DNA from: Blakeslea trispora
Taxonomy: Eukaryota > Mucoromycota > Mucoromycetes > Mucorales > Choanephoraceae
DNA: 64,000 nucleotides
Direction: 5' to 3'
NCBI GenBank assembly: GCA_025331445.1
Contig: JAIWNE010000103.1
Location: 56,183 to 120,182 of the forward strand
Shown here one piece after another: positions 30,858-43,088 of this stretch. The position numbers and the translations under genes were made by a program. Each line of letters opens with the position of its first letter. The stretch's first letter is position 1. The notes beneath the pieces are model-generated. The model saw only the letters and a list, made by a program, of their open reading frames with translations. It had not been told where the DNA came from and did not search any database.

Positions 30858-33800
30858 TTAACCTAAATTTGTATTATTATTATTATTAGTCGTACCACTG
30901 TTGGCACTAGTAGTATGAGCACTTGTGTTTGCATTGTTATTGCCATTATTGGTATTCATATTGGTATTTGTAGGAGTGCTTCTCTGAAGTAGCTGTTGTT
31001 GTTGAAGTTGTTGTTGCAACTGTAGTTGCTGCTGCATTTGAACTGCTTGTAGCCGCTGTTGCTGTTGAACTAACAATTGCTGCTGTTGTTGAGGAGTTAG
31101 GCTGTTCAGCATTTGTTGTTGCAACTGTTGCTGAAGCTGAGGTGAGAGCCCCATCGCATGGTTATTGTTAGCATTATTACCGCTATTGTTGTTAGTGTTG
31201 CCGTTTGCATTATTCCGTAGCTGTAATTGGGCAATATATCGTTGCAAATTGGCCTGTTGATTCAATGGTAATTGGCCAAGCGTTTGGATTGGATATCCAA
31301 GTTGTGCTAGCTGTGCCGCAAGAGCCAAAGCATTCGCTGTCTGTTGCTGTTGCTGTGGTTGTTGTGTGTGTTGCATAGCAGGAGATGCTTGTTGAGCTTG
31401 ATTGACGTTATTGTCTGTTGCATTTGTGTTGGTATTAGTGAGATTGCTATTGTTGTTTGCATTACTCATTTGTGCTTGTAGCGCTAGAATGACAAGGAGA
31501 GAGAAAAAGAAAAGCGAATAAGTATTTAATGACACAAAATGTATATAATTCATTTTACCTTGAGCTTGAGAGGCTAGTACATTGGCAAATCTCTGTTGCA
31601 TAGGCATTGATGTTGGCATACGGACTTGGCCTTGCTGTGGTAGTCCCTGTTGTTGCTGTTGCTGTTGTTGTTGTTGAGCAGCAGCAGCAGCAGCGGCCAT
31701 CAATGCCATTTGTTGTTGACGCAATAAGTGTAGTTGTGCAGCGGGGTATCGACTTTGTATGTTGTTTGCAACTGGACTGTTTGCAGCATTAGCAGCACTT
31801 ACTGCATTTAATTGAGCCTGTAGTTGAGCTTGTAACTGTTGTTGAGCTATCATCTGCTGCAATTGCTGCTGTTGCATCTGAGGTTGCTGCTGTGGTGACT
31901 GTTGCTGTGATTGAGATTGTTGTATCTGTTGCTGTGATTGGGATGGAGGTTGCTGCACTTGAGGCTGTGGGGTTTGAGATGGCGGTTGCTGCACCTGTTG
32001 CGATGCTTGTGGTTGCTGCTGTTGAGCAGCCTGTTGTGCTTGAATAGCCGCTTGCTGTTGAGCAGTAATAGCCTGTTGTTGTTGTTGTTGTTGTTGTACG
32101 GTCGATGGTGATTGAGCTTGCTGTTGTGCTTTTATTTGTGTTTGATGCTGAGTGAGAGCAGATGGTTGATTGGCTTGGAAAGGTGGTGTGAGCTTAGGTA
32201 GTCCCCTATTAGTCACTGCTGTTTGTGTAGTATTCTGGTTTACTGCTACAGTTGAAGTCCTCATTTGAGATGCAGCAGCAGCGGCGGCGGCGGCGGCAGC
32301 TGCTGCTGCTGCTGCTGCTGCTACTGATGAAGATGGTTGAGCTAAACCGTTTGCCTATATAGAATAAGTTGATTGTATTAGTACACGCCAAAAAAATGGA
32401 TAAACATAAACAAATAAACATAAACAAATAGAAGAACAGAAAATCCTTACGTTAGAAGCAGCAAAATTCTGCGACAACTGTCTTTGCTCTATCAAAGCCT
32501 GTGCCATCTGTCTTTCTCTTTGTATCTTATGAAGACTTAACTCCATAGCAGAAGGCAATCTCTGACCTTGCGAACTCATACCATGTGTCTCTATCACACT
32601 ACGTGGAGGTGCAGAAATAGCTAGGTAGAAAGGAAAAAGTCAGTATCGAACTAAGCTTATACTAAAATCTATTTTAGGCTTTTCGTTCTTCTTACGTTTA
32701 GATTTGATAGAATCTTCTCTTTTCTTTTGTGTCTTTTTGATAGCCTCAAACATATTGTACTGTCTCTGCCTCTTTTTTGCAGAATCGAACTTGAGGGGTA
32801 CGGGTCTCCTTGAGAGATCCTTCTTCATCTTCATTACATAAGCTAAAATGACAGTGAACATCAATAGGTTACTTCTTTTTCTTTTTAACTTTGCTTACTT
32901 GAGTTGATCTGACCGGAAAGAGAAGTGAGATTATTCTGCTTCCATCTTTCGTAACACTCCCAAGGAGTACGCTTCCCACCAATAACAGATGCTCGTGTAG
33001 CATTGAAAGCATCGCAGATCAAATCCCAATTGAAAGAATATTGAAGAATGAGTTGGATCAGACACAAATCGTCATCTTCCGACCAATTGCCAATGTGTTT
33101 CGTTCCATGCGGAGGCTGAGGACTAGACGGCTGGGTGATGAACATCTCTTTTGATTTTTTGGGTGCAAACAGAGCTATTAAAAAAACAAATAACGTGAGT
33201 GATTATGTAATCTATTGTTACGCAGAACAACTCACAATCATTCTGAGGAATATTATCATGATATGGTACCAGCCCTTCTTGCTCTTCTCTATCCGGATCT
33301 TGGATTTGCTCAAATTCATCATCGGAAGCAGTCATTTTGTATTCACCATTGTGTTGCCGTTTGTTGGAAAAGCGCTTGTTCTTTTGAAACTTGATTTTTT
33401 GAGTAGAAAGTTTAAAAGGAGTGATGCGGTTGTATTCGGCCTCATCAAAGTAAGCATCATTGCCAATACAGTCAGGGTCAGGTGCTGTGTACAGTAATAA
33501 TTCTGGTAAAAAGGATGTCATATCGGCCTCCATATTTTCGTCAAATGAGAATGTGAGCTGGTCAGAAGTCAGGCTTTGAATGATCTGTCTATACTGGTTA
33601 GCGATTTCAGAAGACACTGCATTGTGTTGACCTTGATAATCGTCATCTTCGTCTTCCTCATCTTCATCTATGACTGATGATTCGGCAGTACCTTTATCGC
33701 CTGTCTCCAAGTCCATGGATGTCATTGAAGCGTCTTGCAGCTCAAGAGCAGGTTCTACCTCATTTGTACTTACAGCATCTTGTTGCTCGGATGGCTCTGC

Positions 33801-35339
33801 CAGTGCATCTTGAATCTGTTTCTCCTTATCATCTGGCTCTACTTCCATACGCTCATCCAAAGGTATGATTGGTTTTGTCTGTATTCTGACATTTCAGAAT
33901 AATGTACAAATCTCGCAACAACATACACTTACCTTTATACACAAACTCGACTTATCTTCTGACTTATGCCATGCTTCAACCGCTTTCGCTAATACATATG
34001 CACCTGCCATTTTCCATTTTCTTTCTTCCTTGAAGTCTGTTCTCATCCATTTCTATGTTTTGAAACAAGACTATACATCAGTATATAATGGTGATAAAAA
34101 ACTAGTCTTCGTCGCCTCCTCATCTCTGTCTCTCTCTCTCTTTTTACCATTTCGTCCACAAGTAAATCCCAGTGCGTCTTCGTTCTAGGAATCATTTTTT
34201 GCCGCTTTGGCTGTCTTTGACTCCATAGGTTTTTCTTTTTCAAATCCTCAATACTCGTGATGGTTTTGATTGACTTTAATTCATCCCTAGCAAGCTTTTT
34301 TGTGTATCTTTTGTTTAATATGGTGTATCGAGCAGATTGAAACACTGATGAGACAGACTTACCATCCAATCATGTGTAGTCAAAACTTTCCTAGCCTGCT
34401 GGAGCTGTTTATACAATGGTTGAAATTGTGCTTTTAACTGCCAAGCATACAAATCAAACCTTGATGGCTTATCATTTCGTTCATCCACTAGTTTATGCCC
34501 ATTATACATTTGTACAGGATGATGATTTGACTCAGATCGTCTTGGCAGTGTTGTTGTTAAATAAGATACTGGCGTTTTCCGCTTTATTTGATTCTCCTTG
34601 TTTGTTTAGAGAGGAAAGTACAAAGGATAAGATGATATGCACATAATGACATCCATGTCTAATGATACTATTACTTACGGGATTCTCTATCACTTGTTCA
34701 GGCACTGGATCCGTTAAAGGCCCTTCCGGCTCCTGCTCAGTTTTAGATTCCGTGTTGCTTGTAGTTGTGTTGTCATGATTGTTGTCTTCAAGATCTGTGC
34801 TATCGATTTTGTCGTCTGGCAACTGCATGGATACTGCTTCAATTTCTGCTGCAGGCAATAGTGATGGAATTATACCATCTCTGTAATATACAATTCACAA
34901 TTAGCTTGAAACCGCTTTGACTCAAATTATATAATCACCTGATTTGATGGCGCTCAAGAAATACTTTCTCGCGTAAAAGGTCTCTTTCTGATAAGTTTTC
35001 CTTGTCGTTAAGGAACGCCATCACGTCTTCTTTTTCTTTTGTCAGCAAAAAAAGCTCTTTGAGTAAGCGCACTCTGCGCGTCTCAATACTCCTAGATGGT
35101 CATCGTGAGCCTTCAAGTGGGTTTCTTTTTCTTTTCTTTTTTATAAAAACTATAGCAAACCTTTGACTTTCCCTTCGTTCGTTTTGTGCCTTAGAGCGTA
35201 AGCTTTGGATGTCAATCTGAAGGAAGCGATGATGAGAAAATGTCGAGCCCTAATCGAAAAGTCAACTCACCGGTTGGTTATGGTCCGATTCGTCAACAGA
35301 TGAGTATGTATTGGTGGGTAAGGAAGTATCTTTAGTCAT
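30858..35339 (-). CDS. EAF1: EAF1/VID21-like scaffold of NuA4 histone acetyltransferase (HSA and SANT domains)
   Basis: A long multi-exon gene. The first exons are 35271-35339 and 35161-35216, then an exon starting near 35091 (RSIETRRVRLLKELFLLTKE) and one from about 34880. An HSA domain spans 34190-33950, with HWDLLVDEM spliced to KWMRTDFKEERKWKMAGAYV; in the family it recruits actin and Arp4. An acidic stretch follows. A SANT/Myb domain lies at 33110-32900 (GNWSEDDDLCLIQLILQYSF, NWDLICDAFNA, TPWECYERWK). The C-terminal third is Gln-, Asn- and Ala-rich, with poly-Gln blocks and one Ala tract near 32270-32330. HSA then SANT without a Swi2/Snf2 ATPase identifies fungal Eaf1/Vid21 rather than Swr1 or EP400. 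It acts in the nucleus as the platform that assembles NuA4. Internal exon edges were not all resolved. Confidence 0.9.
31680..32340 (-). repeat. CAG/GCN trinucleotide tracts coding poly-Gln and poly-Ala in EAF1
   Basis: Dense CAA/CAG codon runs, plus a GCN run near 32270-32330 that encodes about 17 alanines within the EAF1-like C-terminal region. Slippage-prone; lengths probably vary between strains. Confidence 0.8.
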
Positions 35340-36448
35340 AGCATAAGTAGTGTGTTAAAATTGATTTAAAATTTCCAAATTAAAGCTGGGCCAGCCAGGG
35401 GTTAAAATCAATCTGCTAATATCAAAAGTGTGTATAAGTACAAATGCCTATATGAACGTGTGCTAATTGAAGTTTAGAAAGACAGCAGAAGGAAAGAAAG
35501 AAAAAGAAGGAGAGAGCGAAAGAAAGAAAGAAAGACTACACGAAAAAATGACTCGAGATGAGACTACATATATATATATATGCTAGATATGAGTGTGAGA
35601 TAGGAAGGAATAGAAGTCTTCGTACAAGTCAACCAAGGGCTTCCCAAACTTAATGAAGAAAGCTGGCTTGATGCTGCAGTCACTTCTCCTGCTTTCTCGG
35701 TCTAGATGGGCTTCATGGGCACTGAACTCTAATAGCTATAATTTGCTCGAACCTTTTCGTCTTCCTTTCTTTTTTCGTCTGTCCGCCTTTGCTAAAGAAG
35801 AAAAAAAGGAGGGGGTTTCTTTTGTGTCGATAGCCTACCTAAGAGCACAATTAAGCTATACAAGTACTTTCGCAGTTGATATGGAACACTCAATTAGGCC
35901 AAAAAGCAGAGAATAATTATATGAGCATGTGCTCTGTGGACTTTAAAACAAGTCACATAAGACAGCATTGATTTGGTTTTAAGATATACCTATAGTTGAA
36001 GTTGATAACTAGGTCTATCTATTTCATAGCTTCTAGTTGATAAGATAAAGTCAGCGGTATATATATATACAAAAGCAGAGCATATAATTGCAGAAAAAAA
36101 CGAAGAAGAAGCTTGTATGCTTAGACAAAAAAAAAGCATTATTTAGATATTAGAGCTAATGCAAAGTATAAAACACTTGAATAAAGAAGCTAAAATAAAG
36201 CAGCGAATATAGGCAAACCTCTAATATAGTGTCAATGCGCTATTTGGCATCCTGAGCAACCAAATTTATCTAAAACGAACCCTTCTTTTTGAATGCACTG
36301 AATATCAAGACGTTTGCTCAAATTGATTTTTATGTGCTGGTTTAGAATAGCGTAGATTCAACAGCAGCAAAGAATTTTTTAATAATTTTCTCTGTTCTTT
36401 TTTTTTTTTTTTTTTTTTTTTACTTCTCTTCAACTTTGGCCCATCACA
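35340..36448. other. intergenic between EAF1 (-) and SmF (+)
   Basis: This 1.1-kb divergent gap has GAAA-type purine repeats (35490-35535), a short (TA)n at about 35570-35582, another at 36059-36068, and a 23-nt poly-T just ahead of SmF. An 87-codon plus-strand ORF at 35653-35916 lacks any recognisable feature. Confidence 0.5.
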
Positions 36449-36917
36449 ATGTCTGCTGTAAGTAATCGAGATCTTTTTGTTTGTCTAACTATTCTTGTCT
36501 AATTCAAGCGCTTATTGACTCTGCCAACATCTTCCTGCCAACTTTGTGCTCTAGTTTGTTCCTGTCAATCCCAAGCCTTTCTTAAACGACCTTACTGGTA
36601 AGCCCGTTGCTGTCAAGTTGAAGTGGGGTGGTGAATATCAAGGTTATCTTGTCTCAGTCGACAATTATATGAATCTTCAGGTAAATAAGTAAGAAATTTC
36701 TAAACGCGTCTTGGCTACTAACTTTTTACCTTTACTCAAGTTGGCCAACACAGAAGAATTCCAAAACGGCGTTTCAGTCGGCACACTCGGTGAAGTGTTA
36801 ATTAGGTACATACAGCACTAAATTGCTTGGTATAGACAACTAACAGATAATCCTAGATGTAACAATGTTCTTTATATTCGTGGAGTAGAAGCAGATAACG
36901 ATGTCAAGATGGAATAG
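36449..36917 (+). CDS. SMF: Sm protein F of the spliceosomal snRNP core
   Basis: Four exons (36449-36457, 36555-36680, 36741-36805, 36857-36917) give 86 aa, exactly the length typical of SmF. The Sm fold is complete: [20 protein letters not shown], then [20 protein letters not shown] (Sm1, with the conserved D-x-x-M-N-L), and the Sm2 end [12 protein letters not shown]. SmF joins the heptameric ring around U1, U2, U4 and U5 snRNAs. The first coding exon is only 9 nt (Met-Ser-Ala), so automatic predictors may miss it. A poly-T leader precedes the ATG. Confidence 0.95.
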
Positions 36918-37033
36918 ACAATAAATCATACAATAGTTAAATAGGAAGATAATCGATTCAAGCATACATGCTCTTTTTATTATGATTATTAATGGTATCA
37001 ATAAGGTGAATGGATTGCGCATATAAGCGAAGT

Positions 37034-37039
<6 letters not shown>

Positions 37040-37072
<33 letters not shown>
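37040..37072. repeat. (GA)n microsatellite
   Basis: About 16 GA units lie between the convergent 3' ends of SmF and the 2H-like gene. Confidence 0.9.
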
Positions 37073-37073
<1 letters not shown>

Positions 37074-37134
37074 ATGTGGATTATGTGGATTATGGATATC
37101 ATCTATATTTGCTTTTATATATATGCATATATTG

Positions 37135-38091
37135 TTAACGTTCTGGAGATTTTTTGTTACGTAAGACCATGGCGTTTGTAGGCTGTTGCGCCATCACTAT
37201 CTTCTTTGCAGACATGAAGGTTGAGTTCTTGAACCAAGAAGATAGGAAAGACAGTTTAATTCGAAGAGATACAGGTAATGTTGATGAGAGCTTAAATTCA
37301 TCATTTTGGATCATTTGGATAGGCCAAGTTTTTAGAACTGTCATCTGGTGCTGAACACCTACCACTTGGCTTTCAACCATGACTTCGTATAGTGTGAGTC
37401 TCCATGATCCACCTGTTTTGACCCAATCATAGAAATCGATGGTTGCCTCGGCCTTATCCTTCATGTGTTTTAGTGTAGGCTTGGGTATTGACTTGAGTAC
37501 ATTGTAAGCTAGGTGAAGGCGGTCCATTGGACTAGATTCTAATGCATTACATTTTGGTTTCATTTCGTCCACAATGGCCCGTGCTAAATATCCATAATCT
37601 TTATTGAGTCTGACATTCATAACAAGCGATTTTGTTGGCTTATCCATAATTTCAAAACCAGTGAATTCAGGTGGTCTAAGTTGGTAATGCTTGATTTCTT
37701 TGTCTATCGTTGCAATCAGCTCGTCTATGACGCTCCATTTGGTACTAAAATCTGACCCACGCTCGATTAGAATACGTCCAAAAATAGAAATATGAGGAGG
37801 GGTATTGTGCGCTTGGTTAGGACCGAATTCGACAAACGATCTTTCCTGAAAGTCTTTGAGCGAAGTATGAATAGGTGTCTCAGGATCTGGCTCGAGATAC
37901 AAGACAAGAGAGCGGCGAGCTTCTCGAAGTCTATGTGGTGCAGGCGTAATTTCGGGTGAAGCATTCATTTTGAAGCTTTCGAGTTTGAATTCTGTGAAAT
38001 CGGGAACACCCTCATTGTTGTGGCGCCGAATTGTATTCTGTGCAGGAGCGCTTATGGTCGAGCGATTGTCTATGACTTCTGGAAAAGGCAT
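37135..38091 (-). CDS. 2H phosphoesterase-like protein
   Basis: An intronless frame of 318 aa with ATG at 38091. Two spaced His motifs suggest the 2H phosphoesterase fold (the family of 2'-5' RNA ligases and cyclic phosphodiesterases): PHISIFGRI at about residue 99 (H-x-S form) and DRLHLAYNV at about 195. The separation of about 95 residues fits the two-lobed fold. The second motif has Ala where Ser/Thr is usual, so activity is uncertain. The C-terminal 70 residues are basic and loosely conserved-looking. RNA-end or nucleotide processing is a guess from the fold. Its 3' end converges with SmF. Confidence 0.5.
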   Translation of the reverse strand: MPFPEVIDNRSTISAPAQNTIRRHNNEGVPDFTEFKLESFKMNASPEITPAPHRLREARRSLVLYLEPDPETPIHTSLKDFQERSFVEFGPNQAHNTPPHISIFGRILIERGSDFSTKWSVIDELIATIDKEIKHYQLRPPEFTGFEIMDKPTKSLVMNVRLNKDYGYLARAIVDEMKPKCNALESSPMDRLHLAYNVLKSIPKPTLKHMKDKAEATIDFYDWVKTGGSWRLTLYEVMVESQVVGVQHQMTVLKTWPIQMIQNDEFKLSSTLPVSLRIKLSFLSSWFKNSTFMSAKKIVMAQQPTNAMVLRNKKSPER

Positions 38092-40730
38092 ATTGTTATT
38101 CGAGAGAAAACAACAAAAAAGAAAAAAAAAGATTAAAAAAAAATAAAGACTGTTATTTTTTTATTACTAGTTTTTTTTTTCTATGCTACACAAGAACGAG
38201 GAAAAAAATGAAGCTGTTATTAAACAGCTTGAATAAATAAATAGAGTAATTATTGTTTCCAAAAAGAAACAAATACCACTAACTTAGATCAAAACTATCT
38301 CCAGTACAGTTAGTGCTGTTATTTTTCTATGTTTACTTTGTTTCAATACTTGCATGAAACGGCCAAAATGATGACCTTATTCAATAGTTTATTTCCTTCA
38401 GAGGTTTTTGTATTTTCTGATGAACAATAGACTTATCCACATAGCTGTCTCTCAAGGACTCTTTGAAAATCCCAAAAAGAAGATCAGTATTGATAACTGA
38501 TTGTGGCTTTATGAACTTATCTTTCATGTTGTGCTTTTTTGTCCAACGCATAATATATTTTCATGCTTCCACTTTTTATATTCGTTCTACAGATAGGTGA
38601 ACATCACCAATAAGCTTACAAATAAACTTGTTAGATATACCAGTTCTTTGACAGTGCATCTAACAATCAAATGACAAAGCAGCTACTAATATTTTAGGTA
38701 ACGATAAGCTCTGTCGTTATAGTTAAGCGAAAACTACTTTCTGTCGTATATTTGACTCCTTGTAGTTAAACTTCTGACAGGAACTCTAGCACATAATTAT
38801 GTTATGTATAGCGCATATATGATACAACTCAATAAATCAATTATGTTCTTACTGTGGCTTACGTAAAAGAAGAAAAATCCTTGTATAAATTTGATACTAT
38901 AATAGCTTTACAAGTAAAGTTTTGGCCTAGAGACAGTAAAAATGGCAAGAAAACATAAAAATCATATTGACTGTGTCCAAAAGGACAGGGTCAAGATTCA
39001 AAAAAGGCGATCACTTGCTAACAAGCAAACCATTATCTCTTGGTTAGTGATAAAATAAAAAAAAAAAGCCAAAACAACAGATAGCCTCTTTTTGAAGCAT
39101 GGTATGCTTGATCTTACTCTCAAGATGCACCATATGATAACATTAACTAGCTCTTTGTATACACAATTCTTCCTTATTTAGTAACAGCTATATTACTTTG
39201 GGCTTCTTCCTTCTTTTTCTTCAAAAAAAAAAAACCGTATCTCCGCAACTACCAAAGAGATGGAACAAAACAGTCATTGTTTGCTGAAATTAAGTTGAAG
39301 CAATTAGGAAGCTTACCTAAAACATACGATAAATCAGATGACTCTTGAAATGAAATCGACTACTACTGATTCGCAGAGCTTGGATGAGATGATGATGATA
39401 AAGGAATTATTCCTTTGCTAATAAGTGTACTCAACGCAAGTAGAACCAGTTGTAGACAGTCTGGGTTTATTAGAAGACTGTCATATGAGAGTAAAAAACC
39501 ACACAAAACAGCAGCAAGGTGATACAAGCTGCATTGTCAGTTTGAGTATAGATCAGGATCTGTAGACTTACTTATAGAGGTCTTCCGCGGAATAGATACA
39601 AAACAACTGACAACCCAATCAGTCTGATTCCGGGTCGTATCACCACTTTGTTAAGAAAGCATATGCTAGAGCAAAGCCAAATTGTTATTCCGCACATCTA
39701 TCAATTTCTTTGATCTTCAGATACAATAGCCTTGTCGATGAGCTACTCATTAGTCATGTACTCTTCTAGCTTCACTTTTCATACATTCACAATAAAATAG
39801 ACATATCTTTCAATACTAATAAACCTATGTCTATCCCTTTCTGTTGTCTAGCAAGATACATTGTTTGACATTCCAATTTTTTCTATCAACACTTATGTCC
39901 AAGCCTTCTCAATGTGTTTATTAAAAACAATAGTACCCCGTTTGATGATTACGTTAGACGCAACTGATAGTGTAGCAGGTTTTAACCATTCGAATGATCA
40001 TATGTCGCTTTCCCATGTCCTAAGAAATTATGCTAATGAATGAAATTAACATATTACTTCTTTTGGGAGTGCTTGAGCTAACAAAACAAAGCAGATTTGT
40101 TTTTCAAAGTCCATCTCATGTGCAAACTGCTCCTAAAACACGATTAGCTGATGAAGACTAATAAATTTATCCAATGTGTTACAAACTGACAGTTGAATAG
40201 ATGACAAAGGCAACGTTTGACTATTACACAATTTACATAAGCTGGCTTACGTAAATCACACTGATATCCCATTTTTCTTTTTTTTTTAAAGTATAACGAA
40301 AAAATCAAATGTGGATTGAAAGTGGTTGAGAATGATAGTTGGTAATATTTATTTGGTTTGATATAGAATAGTACAATGATAAAGAAAGTCAAGAACTGGT
40401 CAATTCTGTATCAGTTGGAATAGTCTCAAACAATATTGTTCTATAATCTAAAGCCAAAAGTACTCATTAGCTCTAATCTCTTGTACTACACCCTTTCTGT
40501 GTAAGATTTCATGGTTACCTGTAAACAGAGATGTATTCGTATGCATAATTATCATATAATTTAGACAACAATGACAACTGAAACAGCATTATTGCTCAGG
40601 TAATCATGATCTTGTCCTCTTTGATCTCTTTAGCCTGATTCTTTGAATTTACTTTCTATATAAATAAGCACATCTCCTCATTTGTGTGCTTCAATTCGTC
40701 TTTTTTTTTAACTTCCTTTGATCCTGTGAA
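38092..40730. other. 2.6-kb intergenic region
   Basis: AT-rich with poly-A/T runs directly upstream of the 2H-like gene. Short open frames occur, for example at 38942 on the plus strand (MARKHKNHIDCVQKDRVK), but none has supporting domain or splice evidence. The last 100 nt (TATATAAATAAG at about 40658) look like a chitinase promoter. Confidence 0.5.
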
Positions 40731-42240
40731 ATGCTCTTCAAGACTCTCGAAATGTTTACTTTGATAGTCACCATCATGAGTGGTGTCCAAGCAAAATATA
40801 GTAGTAATGGGCCTAATGTGTTTTACTATTGGGGTCAGGTAATGGTATAAACAGACTTGTGCATTGTATTGTTGTACTGACATGTGAGACTTTAGAATTC
40901 AGCTGGAGGGTCGTCTACACAATCTTCATTAGCAGACTATTGTAATTCTGGGCTGGCTGATGGCATCATACTCTCATTCCTTAATGTTTTTAATGTGGGC
41001 AACGACCCTGGGATGAATTTTGCAGGTGCCTGTAAAACAACTTTCACAGGTTCAGATCTTCTTTCGTGTCCAACCATCGCTTCAGGTATGGAGTAACAAG
41101 CTTGCATATATCTTTCTTGGCTAAACCCTTAATGATTAGATATAAAGTCCTGCCAGTCAAAGGGCGTCAAAGTGCTTCTGTCTTTGGGTGGTGCAGCTGG
41201 TGCATATGGTTTTGATAGCGACTCTCAAGCTGAAACATTTGCTACTACTCTATGGAATCTCTTTGGTGGTGGATCAGCTAAGAACCGACCTTTTGGTGAT
41301 GCTGAGATTGATGGCATTGACCTTGATATTGAAGGTGGTCAGCCTACAGGATATGTTGTAAGCATAGTTAAAAAACTACATTTGAATTGAAGAATATGTA
41401 CTCATAGTCGTTGTATAGTCACTTGTCAGAGCCGTCCGTTCTAAATTCGGTTCAGGTTTCTTAGTCGGTGCAGCACCTCAATGTCCTTTTCCTGATGTTA
41501 TTCTTGGTTCAGTTATCGATTCTATAGGATTTGACTATGTTAATGTGCAATTCTACAATAACTATTGCTCTGCAGCTGGAGGATCTTTTAATTATGATAC
41601 ATGGGCAAATTGGGCTACTTCTACATCACCAAACAAAGATGTTAAAGTGTTTCTCACTATTCCTGGCTCTAATACCGCTGCAGGAACAGGCTATGCTCCT
41701 ATATCTACTATCCAATCTGTTGTATCAAAAATTTCTTCTCAATATCCTGGTACTTTTGGTGGGGTCTCTGTGTGGGATGCTTCTCAAGCATGGAACAACG
41801 GCGACTTTGCGTCCGCGCTCTATAATTCTGTCAAGTCAGGCAGTAGCTCGCCTTCTCATCCAAACTATAAGAAATCTTCATCAAGCAGCGTGCTGCTTAC
41901 AATGATTACCGCTACCACCACCACTACCGCCACCACTACCGCCACCACTACCGCCACCACTACCGCCACCATTACCGCCACCACTACCGCCACCATTACC
42001 GCCACCACTACCGCCACCACTACTGCTACCATTACCACATCCTCCTCAGCTGCTACTGTCATTGAAACAAACAGATCGTCTGTTACAGTTCCTACCGTAA
42101 CTGGTAATACTAAAAGCCAAAATCAACACATGAGGACAAATCGCTTGTGTCTTAAGCTATCAAAGACTAAATCAATCAAGTCCTGTAAACAGCAACTTGA
42201 AAACACCAATAGACAAACTGACTCATCTAAAGAGAAATGA
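40731..42240 (+). CDS. GH18 class III-type chitinase with Thr/Ala-rich tail
   Basis: Four exons (40731-40838, 40896-41085, 41140-41357, 41419-42240) give 445 aa. A signal peptide (about residues 1-21, cleaved after SGVQA) leads into the GH18 barrel: [31 protein letters not shown], the catalytic [10 protein letters not shown] (D-x-x-D-x-D-x-E, Glu as acid), and [23 protein letters not shown] is the closing Trp strand. It hydrolyses chitin outside the cell or in the wall. After residue 325 comes a Ser-rich linker and a stretch of (TATT)-type repeats likely to be O-glycosylated, then a basic tail without a GPI signal or chitin-binding module. Confidence 0.93.
41910..42030 (+). repeat. short tandem repeat coding the chitinase Thr/Ala tail
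   Basis: Nine-nucleotide units of the type ACTACCGCC repeat about a dozen times with a few ACT to ATT changes, giving Thr-Ala-Thr-Thr runs. Two other frames are also open across it. Confidence 0.85.
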
Positions 42241-43088
42241 AGAGAGATGTGACATAACTAAAGTAACTGAGTTTGTTTCCCGAAGCGTAGGCTGTGTATG
42301 AGCCCAAGTACATATTGTATTATACCTTAATAAATAAGTTGAAAGTCATCTTATACAAGCGTCTTAACTTTCAGAAAAAAAAAAGTTTACTGAAGTTTCA
42401 AGATTGAATAAAGTTTTTCCTTTGAAAGATTATCGCTCTCTTTTACACACCTCATCAATTCTAGCATGAGAAACGAATCTTCTTGTTGCTTGCCATCCTT
42501 GTTCCAATCTTTTCTTGTCTGGTTTAAAGTTTTAATTGTAGCCATGCCTATTGTTGGTCATCACCTCTGTTCCTGTGTCATATCCACCTCTATCATAAGT
42601 AACGACAAAGTCTTAAACAGGTATCTATCATTTTTTTCTCCACTTTGCACGATTATTTGTTTGGCTTTGATGTACCTTCTTTTCATGATATCGGTTTTTC
42701 ACAAAGGATTTCTAATAGTCTATGAGAAAAAATATATTGTATATAGCATCCTTTTTGTTTTGACATATCGCATAAGGCTATCATTACATGAACCGTTTTT
42801 GAGAATCTGTACAAGCATGTTTTGTTCGTTAGCATGCGAAGACAATAATGGCTATATGCTCAGTGTTTATTCAAATGCAATGTATGTGGTATATATGGGT
42901 GGTTTTGAGCTGTGGATTTATAATTTACAATAACAGAAAGAGAATTTGTACACATACACATGATGATGTATAATAAAAGGCTACAAATGAAGATATAAAG
43001 ATGGATTGGCAGTAAGATTGGCTTTGTTGGCTACTCAATGAAAAGTGAATTAGCATTGAACTGCTCAAGCAAGACGCATTCAGTAAAA
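42241..43088. other. intergenic between chitinase and EPL1
   Basis: The 3' flanks of two convergent genes. A 155-codon plus-strand ORF (42466-42933) is hydrophobic, has no splice or leader evidence, and is judged more likely to be chance. Confidence 0.45.

Noticed and set aside
41865..42062. Val/Ala-repeat minus-strand ORF over the chitinase tail
   Set aside because: Antisense reading of the ACTACCGCC array.
42466..42933. 155-codon hydrophobic plus-strand ORF
   Set aside because: Composition explained by T-rich DNA; lies in the 3' flank between convergent genes and shows no family motif.
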